Origin: Phoronis australis
Lineage: Eukaryota > Phoronida > Phoronidae
Length of the DNA: 64,000 nt
NCBI GenBank assembly: GCA_002633005.1
Contig: NMRA01000045.1
Span: 675,552 to 739,551, forward strand
Direction: 5' to 3'
The notes under the pieces: model-generated
Database searches by the model: none
Told to the model about the DNA's origin: nothing
What the model saw: the letters and a program-made list of their open reading frames with translations, nothing else
Program-made: the position numbers and the translations under genes
Shown here: piece by piece, positions 1-12,100 of the stretch
How the letters are laid out: each line of letters opens with the position of its first letter
Position numbering within the stretch: the stretch's first letter is position 1

Positions 1-180
1 TTTAGTCTGGAGCTCTATAAAAAGGTTCCAAACCTGCGTATCTTGGCCTGCGGAGGTGATGGCACTGTGGGCTGGATCTTGTCCACGATTGACTTGGTCG
101 GCATCAAGCCTCCCCCACCTGTGGCCATCTTGCCATTGGGTACTGGTAACGACCTGGCCAGGACCCTCAACTGGGGATCA
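1..180 (+). CDS. DGK exon A: ATP-binding glycine-rich loop (5' edge outside window)
   Basis: Frame 1 is open from base 1 and encodes [14 protein letters not shown], followed by [20 protein letters not shown]. The GGDGT motif is the nucleotide-binding and catalytic signature of DGK and lipid kinases. The exon ends in phase 0 at a strong donor, gtaagt at 181. The true exon start lies outside the window. Confidence 0.95.
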
Positions 181-3100
181 GTAAGTACTTTCTTAACTCT
201 CATATAGTTTAATACTTGGCTAATGTTCATTCCTTCACAGAACTTGCCTTCAACAATTTTTGCCGCAATTTACTGCCATATCTCTGAGTTGCACGGTAAA
301 GGCAGCCTTGGACGATTGTGTTTACCTGTAATTTGTTGCCATCATTTTCAACTTCTCTACTGTATCATTAATATTTTTTAAAATCCTGGCTTATTCACAA
401 CACTTTAAGAAGTCTTGAAAAATGAAAACGTCAATTTTAGCACTACCTTTTGTTTAAAATCGGTGTATCATTCTAAACATGGCCCATTCCACAGAGCAAG
501 TGCTGCTTTAGCAATGGCATCAATTATAGATTTTTCGAATGTGTTAGATTAATAGGCCTGTGTACTACCATGCGTGATACTATGCAAAACAATGCTTAGC
601 TTATATAGTCCATTCGAGTGAAAAGCGATTGTTTCACGAGTCGCTGGAGCTCATGCCAATCGTACCAAAAAGGCGGTCACAAATGTGATTGGTCGGTGAT
701 GTTGGTTTGTTGAATTGTGGGATTAAATCAGTGTTTCCGTTCTTTTGGAAAAGATTTTCACGTGGAAGATATTGTCTTGCTGTCTATCAAACATAGTCCA
801 GATTGATGTCACCATTAGATAGTTTCTGTCATCTGGAACACTCACTAAATGAGGGGACGTGTTTATAGTCAGTCTCTATTATGCAATGGTCCTGTGACAG
901 AATTCGTGTGCTGTTAAAATTGCTGGTCCCTATTCAAAGCACCTGTGTTGATTAAAAATGTTGGTTATCGCAAACGTTGTAAACTATGGCTATGTAGACA
1001 AGCCACTGTTTGTATTAGAAATCATATGATGACATTTTCACACAGTTTCATTATTTATGAACTAGAGATGTACAGGGTGAGCCTCTTTGTTGATGGCAAA
1101 TCTCACAACCACATTTTGGTATGTTCTCGACTAGGGGTATGCAGATGAGCCGCTGTCGAAAGTTCTTTCAAGTGTTGAAGATGGTTTAGTGGTTCAGCTT
1201 GACAGGTACTTTATTCTTTGAATTCTTCTACGTTTCTTAGAAGATTTAAACCAAAATTCAGTGATTCTATCGTCTTCAAGTGTTTTAGGGCATGTCATCA
1301 GTTTTGCGATTTGACTATATTTGCCTTAGTTATGATTTAACCTCCAGTTTAGGACAAGGTGGATGTTATCAATAGTTTATTTTCTTATTTTTTCATAGAG
1401 ATATTATGTAGCATGGATTAATGCTTTGCCATATTCAAGTCCGTTACCATAACTACCAATAGAAAATATCGTGAAAATTTGTAGGCATTCACAAAATTGT
1501 TGGAATACCTTGCAAAATAGGATAATTTTGGCGTTTATTTCTGTTCGATTTGAGAAATGTTATGCACAACTTTTAAAAACAGGGCCATGAAAAGAATCCT
1601 ATGTCGAAGCCCTCACCAGTCGAGATTGTGTAGTACCTCAAAATCTGCCTAACTATCAGGCACCATGCAGTTTTATGCAATTAAATTGCCTCTGGACGCC
1701 ACAGACTGCTTATGTTACTGTTCTCTAGATAATCAGACTCATCATAAACACACTGGGAGCGACAAAAGTATTTTTCAAATTTTTGTTTTGAAATAGTTCG
1801 TGAAAAGTATACATACATAGGGTTTTTTAATTTTGAAATGGGACAAGAAATGTTACTTTTTATCCTAAAACTTTTGCGCAATGTTGCCATATTATGCTTC
1901 TCATTAATTATGCTGTTTTTGCAACATAATTGGGCCTGCAAACCTCAGGCAGCAGTTGGATTTTGAGGTAAGCCAGTGTCATCATACAAGTCTTACTATC
2001 TAAGGCATTTTGCTGTATGTAAGTGCCTTCTAGTTTGATATGAAAGTGAAGTCACGGCTGAATATTGTGCATTTGTCAGTCTTAAAAAAATAAGTAGAAA
2101 AACCTTTCCTGCACATTTACTGAAACACCAGGGGACCCCTTCCGAATCTCTTCTGTTCCATTAATATGATTATTGGCTTAAATGTGCAAGAAAAACTATT
2201 AACTTGGTAGAGAAGAAATCGAATGGATCTGTTCAGCTATAGTCTCCTTTATATTAGTAATTGATGGAACTGATTAGTGGGTAGGAAATTTCAATAATCG
2301 TCTGCCTTTTTCCATTAAGACTATTATATTGATAATCGTGTCATTGAAATTCATTCTTGATTAGTCTCCGTGCTCTCGTTAGCGTCTTTTCAAGCCGTTA
2401 TCTTTCGGGGCTAATTGCCATACTGTGAGATAGATCATGTTTAAACTGGTCAAAATACCCCCAAGTAATGGCCGTGGGCTGTCATTTGTGGCCAATTTAA
2501 ACAGGCTTTGTTAATTATTAATTAAGTTTAACTAGCTGTGTACTAAGTACATGTTAAACATGGTTTCCAGTTGAGTCACGTGGTCTCCTGATGTCAGAGT
2601 TTATTGTCAAGTAGCAGATCAATGTTAGGAAGATCTTACAACATGGTTATAGTAATCTTTTTACTTATTAACAAATTCTCAACAAAAATAGATCATTTCA
2701 CTAATCATCATCAACATGTTGTGTATACAAGGGTTAGCACATTGTGACAGTCTGAGTGGTGTTTGAAATGCTGTGAGCTTTGGAAAATTTGTGGAAATAT
2801 GACAATTTGAAGTTCTTGAAGAACACCATTGCCCCACGTTGAGCAATTTTCTGGTTCACTAACTTACAGGGTATTTGTACAGTACACACCAAAATATTCA
2901 AACAAAATGAACTGTCTGGATGACCAACTACAGGTGAAATTCCATGTCACTATGGCTGAGTGTAACGTTCTGGGATCAGTAAACAAGTCAAACCCTATAG
3001 GGGGTAATAAAATGATTTTCTCAGCCAAGACCTCAAATCCTTTTGTGTTTAGCTACACAGTCCAGCTGGGACAGTAGTATGACTAAGAGCTGGGTTCACA

Positions 3101-6100
3101 AAGAACTGCTTTTACTGAACTTGCATGTCAGTTTCAAAAGGCCTATTGTGTTTGAAGGCAACCTATATGGGGACTAGTAACCCCCTCATAGCCGAAAATA
3201 AGCAGTTTGAAGTTGTTGTTAGTTGAGCTGGTCATAGAGAATGGATTCCCTGTGGTATGGTGACATTCTATGACAGTCTTGGTCATCTGAAAGCCTGACA
3301 TTTTGAGAATTCTGTGACAAAAATGTGAACCAAGTAGTTACTTAGTGTTTTGTTGGATTTACTGTTGATGCCGCATCAAGAAGTGGCTCATTTTTTAATA
3401 AATTGTAAACTTATAGATTTCATTAGTGTCTCTGACAAATATTGTGTCTCACATGCTTGAGAAACGCAAAGGTAATGCGACTTACCCATGCAAAAAAGCA
3501 CCCTGAGACATTTTGAAAATTTTGATGTGACAAATAAGTTATGACTTGTCACTAAACAAGAATCCATTGTTTGTCAGGTTGGTCTTACGAAACAAAACGC
3601 TTGTGTTTGATTATTTTTGGCGTCCATGGTAATTTTCTACTGCGACATTCCGTAATGCATGGTAGTATTATGCAGAACATCAGTTAAGTTATTTGTGTTC
3701 AATTTTATTGTCTACGGTAACATGACAGTCACATTGGTTTACAGTTTGTAAGGAAGGCATGTCAGTGGTTTTGTACCTTACCTCAATGCCAAAGTAAGAG
3801 GCTTCGGGTGATCAGTGCACTGTTTCATTTAATCGTTATTACAGGTGGAATCTGCATGTGGAACAGCTGCCAGGTAGTGAAGAGATAGAACCGCCAGAAG
3901 ATGGCATCGGTGGTGTCTCCTGCCTGCCGCTAGATGTCATGAATAACTACTTCAGTTTGGGAGCAGACGCTGGCGTCTTACTAGAGTTCCATGAATCGAG
4001 GGGTGGGTAAAATTATTGGTTTCAGCATTATTTGTTTGATTACCATCCTATTTATCCAGCTTGTGTTGCAATGCATTTTGAAATTACTATAAAAAGCAAA
4101 ATCATGGATGAAAATTGTTATAAATTTTAACCAATGCTGAAAACGGTAAAATATCTAGTATGTAAACCTTAAACCGGTGTGGAAATACAGATTGCAAACA
4201 TTGGAAGTGTGGTCTGCACCTGTTAGCCCCATCATGTGCACTAGTCCACTGAGCCATTGGGACCATGGGTGGAACACAGAATCCGATCGAACTTAGTGGT
4301 GGCACCCCGGCCTCGAACTTTTGAAGAGATATGAAGATATAAGTCGAAAACCGTCGTGGTAATATAGATATATTCGTGGACACCCATGAGTTAAAGAGTG
4401 GAATGCCCCCACTACTAAGTCTCGGATTGGATTCCTGTGTTTGAATTGTGGTCCCGATGGTTCAGCGAGATAAGAGCACCAGTCCTATATGCTTAGCAGA
4501 AGGTCCCGGTCGAAGCAGAAATATTTTCAGACTTATATTCATCAGGTTACGTGATGTAGCCAACAGATAGCATTCAGACCAAGCTTAAAAATGCTCGCGA
4601 TTCCTAAGAAGTATGATGTGTTACCCCGCAATACACGCGTTTCCCAGCAATCCATTTCCTCACGACTACGTGTCTAAATGTTGGGAACAGGTTAGCACCA
4701 ACCATCCCAACAGAATTCCAGCGCAGAAATATATCAATTTTCAAGCCAAAATGAAGGAAATCCAGGCGCAGAAAAAAATCTGCAACTTTTCAGGCACAAT
4801 AAGAGAATGGGTGGAAATTCCCTTTTTAAAATGGAAAGTGTTAAGTCAAATTAACATGCAAGTCATGTTACTTTATAGTTGTTGCATCTACTATTCTTTC
4901 AGAGGCAAATCCTGAAAAGTTTAATAGCCGATTTAAGAACAAAGTATTCTTTGCCGGGGTAAGTACAGATTCCATTTTACAGAAGTCAAACTTACTGGTT
5001 TGATTGCATCCTACAGAAGTTAAACTTACTGGTCTTGCATCCTAAAGAAGTCCAAATTACTGGTCTTGCATACAATGGGACATTTCCTTCTCTGCATGGT
5101 CCTTAAAGTAGCTGGACCAAAGCTTGGTGAATAAGATAGCTAAAACTACTAATTTACTCACATGAAACAAATTTTATGCGTCCGCATATTATGTGGTGTC
5201 ATATTGTCGTCACTTTGTCCGGGCGTCCTTTTGTCCTGATATCCGTGTGTCTACTAGATATCTCAAAAACACCTGGTTGGATTTTGACGAAATTTTACAC
5301 AAGGATATATGGTATCACTAGAACGGTTCTTGCTACCTTTCAATCTACCCTGCCCGGGGGTAAGCGGGGCCATGGCTTTTTGTGCAGAGGGTTTCCGGAT
5401 GATATCTAGAGATCGCGTTGACAAATTTTTACAAGTCTTAGCACAAAGGTATGTGACATCAATACGCTGGCACGAATAAATTTGTGGACAGATTTGACCA
5501 CGCAGCATCTACTCAGCGGTATATATTTATATATATGATGATAATGCGCCTGCACCATTTGATTTTCGGACTGTTTTGACTACTGCAGCACCTGCCCTTA
5601 AAAACAAATCGTATGCAATGCACCATGGATGCATGTCAATGTACCATGGATGCATGTCAATGCACCATGGGTGCATGTCAACACCCCAGCATTGCTCTTG
5701 TTTATGTTATGTGCTGAAATGAATCAGGGTTTTTTGATCTGAGTACAAATCTCCAAAGTTGCATGTCCTTGTATTCCCTAACAATGATTGTTTGGACCCA
5801 ACTAAATTTTGTCTTGATTATTTTCAGAGTACAAGCTACGCACAGCTTTAGGAATTTATTATACCTGGGTCAAAGATCATGATTCGTTTGAACGTATATG
5901 ATATGAAAAACTGTGTATAATTTGAATTTTAGCCATCTTCTTCTGTCACCAAACTCAGGACCAGCACCTTTGATTATTCTTTGCTTCGCCTAGGAAAACA
6001 GGGTATCAAAAATCAATCAATTGTTCCATTACCTAGAGTTTCAACATTGAGTTTGTTTCACATCAGTTTCATTTGATATCTCATCTGTTTTGATAGCGGA

Positions 6101-9100
6101 AACCAATTGATCTCATGGCAAAGAAAGTTTTGGACCCAAGACTTTTCGAGTTCAAATCGGCTTATTTCATATTTTTGAAATCGGGCCATAAGTATAGATT
6201 AAGGAAATGTCCTGTTAAACTTAATCTTCATTTGTCGTTATGCAATTATTGACAGTGCAATATCTCATTATAGTATCAATTTTCATTTAGTTGACGGAAC
6301 AGTTCTCATTTGCGTCTTAGATAATACTTTTCATAGCACAAAAGATTGATAGTCTTGGCAGTTTATTAAATCTCTGCATTGATATTCATTATCTGGTCCT
6401 TAATTAATCAGATGATTATGTCGTATCTCAAATAATAACTCCAATTTTCTTGGAATGATCAATATAATAATAATATAATAATAGCATTTGTATGAATTGA
6501 AAGGGAGCTTAATTAATTGTTAGTGTTTTGAGTGGTTAGCCAACATTTTACCCTCTGCTAAATTTAATCCTTATTTTCAGTAGTGTTGTAGAATTTTGTT
6601 GCTGAACTCTGTCTCTTTTTACGACCGCTGATGTTTATTAAAACAGCCTTGTTTTGTGCGATGTTAATGTTAAGTTTATGCTATTTGGAAAACAAGAAGC
6701 ACTTCTAAAAGCTGTAGATAACAATACATGCATGCAGATAGCTAACATCTGCCAAGTTGAATTCTATAGCGTTCTGAGAGCTTGAATGCGATTTCTCTTT
6801 ATCCAATCAAGTTTTATCTCAAATAAACACAGAAAAATCAGGATCACCAACTGGGACTCGAACCACTGGTCTTGAGATTGCCAAATCTAGAGCTCTTACC
6901 ACTGAGCTACTGTTTACAGTCAACCGTTATGTTATCCATCCCAGGAGAGGCGTTTCCCCCTTTTCACACGAAATTTGGACAATTATGTAATCAGGAATTT
7001 ACCAGTATGTGTTAATTAGATATAGTAAATATAGATATTGAGATATTTCACTAGTGGCCAACATCAGCGTCTATATTTACTATATCTAACTAACCTATAC
7101 TGATTTAAGTGCTGATTATACAATTGTCCAAATCTCATGTGAAAAAGGCAAAATGCAGGTCATGGGATGGAAAACATGACAGTTGACTGCAAACAGTAAT
7201 TGCACAGATATTAGGTCCTCAGTAGTTCAGTGGGCCGGCAATCGAGTTTTAGTTAACAAAACCTAGCTGAGGTGACAATGGTGAAACAGGAAACCTAATG
7301 TGTTTCCTTCATGACATTTCACGCTGTTGTCATTTGAACATCCCACCTAACAATATTAGTAAGTTGATTATGAAAAAGAAGTTTAAAAGTGCTGTGAAAG
7401 CCGTCTGCTTTAAAACACCATCATTGTACATGCACTGTAGGTGGCGCTCCTTTAAATGGCTAAATTTTGATTTAGACCACTTGTTGTTGACTGTGAAACT
7501 GGTCTCAACTTGTTCCTTACTTGGATTAGAAGTGTTTTAAGGGCGTAGGAAGAAATAACAGTTCATTAATGCTCAGTGCACACTGTGAGTACATTCCAAA
7601 AGTAATCGGACAAATTACCATTTCCCATCATGATGGGTAATTTACTACTCTGATGGTGGCTTCCACTTGCATTCAGACATCGTGACAGGGAATTCTGGGC
7701 CGTTTTGTTTGATTATTTTTGGCGATTACTGTAAAGTGGCTCTGCTGTTCATGTTGACATCTTGAACGTACATGATGTCGAGCAATTACAGCAAGCTTTG
7801 TGAAGTTGGCGCGTAAGACCAAATTTCTGTGTCTTTAGTGTTGAGTCACTTTCATGAAACTGACTTCAGATGTCACTACTATCTGAGTATGGAACAAGTC
7901 AAGTTTGATAAAGTAAGTGAAAAATGGCTATTGATTGAAATTTCTTTTGGAACTTTCAGGCTGGAGGCCGTGATCTATGGAAGCGCAGCTGGAAAGATCT
8001 CTCAGAGTTTATTAAGCTTGAGGTTTGTGCACCTAGTAGACTGTGTTTCTCTTTGATGAGTTAAACTGACTTTACCTTGATTCCGTCGATTTACAATATA
8101 GGGTGAGTGAACATTGTAAATTACACCTGTCCTACTATTAATATCAATTTTTATGAGAAGAGTAATTCAGTGTCATTCGACTTTGGTTATCAGCTTTTCA
8201 TGTATTTCCAAAAATTCATAAAGTAAGCACTGAATAATTGTACAAAACTGTCATTTTTGAAAAAATGTATTGTTTTACTTAAGCAGCATTATTTGGAAGT
8301 TGTCTTGGATAAATCGGTTTGTTTTAAAATGTTTTATGAAGTAAAGGTAGATTATCTCTAATATGTTCTCAGAATATGATAATTATACATAAATATTTTG
8401 AAGTTTTAAACCTGTTAGTTATTGCTTGAATTTCAATGCTATGCAATGTAAACGTGCGATTTGGTGGGACTTGATGCGAGGATGCTATACTCACCCTGAT
8501 TTCTCACACTAATTCATTCATTTTGTGTTTATAGCTATAATTTTTAGCTGAGGTGTGTACTATTTCAGTGTGATGGGGTGGACATGACGCCCAGAATAAG
8601 GGAACACAAGCTTCACTGTATACTGTTTCTCAACATTCCATGGTAGGTGTGAACAAAAAGTTGACAGTCACGTATTTGTTCATTTTCATGAACATTGTCT
8701 GTAAAGAGGAATATTTACATGTTGTTCTCACTATACAACACCAGATATAGGATTATATTAACGTTGTTGGGTTGTTTACGATGTTAATTGTTCTGATTAG
8801 CGTTTCCATGGTAATGTCTTTATCTGTCCCTAAATGTAATTTTTGTCATAAATGCAGAAATCAACCCGTTTTCTGTAAAATTAATCGCACCATTTATACG
8901 GGTTAATGGTATTTGTCTTGAGAACATTCTATTTGTAGCTGAAACGGATACTAAAATTAGATGTTATCTCTTTAAATTCATGTTCAGTCTGACTAATGTA
9001 TGAGTTCAGGTAATGTAGGGCCGTGTCAACAGGTCTGTGAATTTAACCAAGGCAAGTGTCTGTGAAAATAAAAGTTCGTTTTTCGAATTAAAGTAGATAG

Positions 9101-12100
9101 CCTGTAGAATTCAGTTTTTAACATTAACCAGTCTGTCATTAATTGAGTCACGTGACCATGCCTTTTGAGTAAAATTTAGTCAACAAAGAAACTAGGTACA
9201 TTCAAAACGGTGGTATCGATAATATGGCAAAATTCCATTTGATATAAATGTCCAAGATGAAATTTGAAAAATGTGTTGCACTTTTCCGAATTATTTTGTT
9301 TTTGTTTTAATATGCAACTTAACTTTTTCATGAAATTCATTAAGTCCTATTTTAAAACAATTCCTAACACTTTTTTAAAGAGCAGTGCATAAAGCAAAGC
9401 ATCCGTAAGTTTCATAGCGTCTGAGCAACCATTTCTGAGATATTACGTTCCGAATTTAGCCTGTAGTGCCCCTCAGTGGTAACTTGGTTTTCTTTTCAGT
9501 GGTCTCAGTATCTACCAGGACTGCATTTGCCTATTTTCGGATGATTAAAGCTCTGCACCATATTTAACCATTTTTGTGCTGCCTGGAATTTTTCTAAAGA
9601 GGATTTCTTCTTTTTTGGTTTCAATTTCCTGGTCTTTGATATCTAGTTTCTTCTTTTTTCGTATCTTTTTTATCATTATTGTGACTAGGTTTATTCAATC
9701 ATGCAAAAAACGCTTCTTGCGGTTAAGCTTTACAACACAAAAGCCCTGTGCGTTGAAATGTTTATAGAAAATGAATACCCCGTATATTTTTGCCATTTGT
9801 AATGTAACAGTGACCGCTTACCAATGCTCTGTATGGTTACTGTTTTGTTGTAAGGAAATGAAATGACAAAATTATTGTTTTCTAAACTGGGTAATTTTGT
9901 GCCATTATTTCTTTCGTTCAGTGTTGAGTCACATGTTAACTGTTGAAAACAGACCTATTGATGTTGTATTTTTTCAGCTCTTTAATTTACGTACTACATT
10001 TGTTATTCCTTAGGTACTCTGCAGGCACTTTACCGTGGGGCAATCCAACAGGTGGAAGTAGTGCTACTAAAACTCAGCTCCATGACGACGGACTAATGGA
10101 GATCATTGGCTTTACGACAACTGCGCTGGTAACGCATCACTGTAAAGGACATTCTCCTGTGTCTATATAAAGTCACCACCAAAACCTAAAATTGCAAACG
10201 TTTATAAGCCTGGTCCGCACACCACCTGCTTGCCACATCACGTGACCTCACGAACATGAGTTCGATGTGGCCAATAGGTGGTGTGCGAACCACACTTATA
10301 AATGTTTACGATCTATAGTTCCATACCAGAGGAAACGCTTCTATAATTAGTCAGAACCTGGAGGAATTAACTTGAAAATTTAACCAAAAAATCATATTTT
10401 GGTGAAATATTAGACTAAAAATAATTTCCTTCCCATGTAGTGCCCATCCCCAAGACTTCTTTGGAAGCACGTCTGTTTTTGTTAATGTCTGTCTTGGCCA
10501 AATTTTAGCTCCCAAAGTGTACCTAGCTGGCTTGCCTTTGAGTGTTGGCAGAATCTTGTCTCTACTCTGCTTTGTTTGACTTGAGCATGCTGGTCCGACA
10601 GTGTTGGCCTGAATCGAACATTCAGGTAACCACCCCCCTCCGACTTCACAAAAATTTTTGTTTAAAATGTCCAAGCTCAATTTAACACCAACACTATGAT
10701 TCTTGAGTTGCCCTACTTAAACACGCTGACTGTTAACTGGGTGAAATATAGTAAGATCAATAATTTTTTTTTCCTTTGTGTCATTTACAGTGATATTTAT
10801 GTCACACATTGTGAAGAAATGCTCTAACTTTTTAATAATCAGGCTAATATCTCAGTCTAAATTTGGTGTTTAATAGCTAATGTTCCGTATTTCCCATGAC
10901 AGCGCAATGAACCAAATATAGCAGTCCATTAATTGCTTCAGCAAAACAATTCACCAGCGTGACGGCTTATTTGACTTTGTCTATTTTGAAATTTTAAAAT
11001 TCATTTTGGCCTAATTAGCACTGCATAGTACTTCTTTATGCGAATTTTTGCATGATTTTTGTCTAATGTTATTATTGCCAGGCCACACTGCAGGTGGGAG
11101 GTCATGGCGAGCGCATCTGCCAATGTCACGAGGCGACGCTGACCACGTACAAGACTATTCCTATGCAAGTGGATGGTGAGCCATGTCGTCTGCTGCCCTC
11201 TATTATCAACATATCGCTACGAAATCAAGCCAACATGACCATGAAACCGAAGAGGAGGGGATCCATTCCCGTTATTAATGAGTAAGTCATCCCTTGCCAT
11301 TATTAATGAGTTGTCATGCTAACACTGCCAGATGACTGAGCCATCTCAACACCAAGATTTTGTTTTGTCTGTTCTTCAACACTCTGTTGAAGCGTAATGT
11401 TTTAATTAACGTTCGCATGTAATATTGATTTTATTTGGCATTTTCCTGGAACTTAATTCATTAAAAGCGAGGAAAAGTTTAAAAGGTTATAAACCCATGC
11501 TTTCTGTCAAAAAACAACTTTTGAATGAAATTATTTCTTAGCTTGAGAAGAACTGGCAAGTGTTTAGTGTTTCAGAGCAGGACCGTGGCTTGTCACTCTG
11601 GGTTATACTTTCAGTTGCAAGCGCCGTGTGGCCTTCAATTTAAACAAATGACCAAAACATGATGGCATTGCTTTCAAAGGTTAAATCCGCCGGTAAAGAA
11701 ATTTACTTGGGCTCTGGGTTTAATCTCTGTGCTGGAAACTCAACTCGAGAATTGACCAATTGCACGATACGCTTACAAATTACGAATTACGTGGTTAAGC
11801 TTCAAGCCGAGTTCGGGGGATTAGACCCTGGGCCCAGAGTGTTTGGTTTGTAGCAGCTGTAACTTAAACACACCATTTCAGGTATTGCTTACATATCTTG
11901 CTCGTATTTTTTTAGACAGAGCTATCACACTAACCGCAAATTTTGTCATTTGTACAAACTCTCTCATTATGTAACTTTTACCCATTATAGTTTGTATTAC
12001 CTGTTGCTGTACAGTCTGGTGTATCAGTAAAATGTCAGCCGTAGCTGTGGAAATGTGAAACAAGTGGTCTTGCGTGTTCGTCTGCACTAGCCAACTCAGC

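Noticed and set aside
15-230. Minus-strand frame opposite DGK exon A
   Set aside because: It is a shadow of the GGDGT coding exon on the other strand.
6842-6916. Minus-strand tRNA gene
   Set aside because: D arm and B box are good, but the anticodon and acceptor stems do not pair, so I treat it as a SINE-type derivative.
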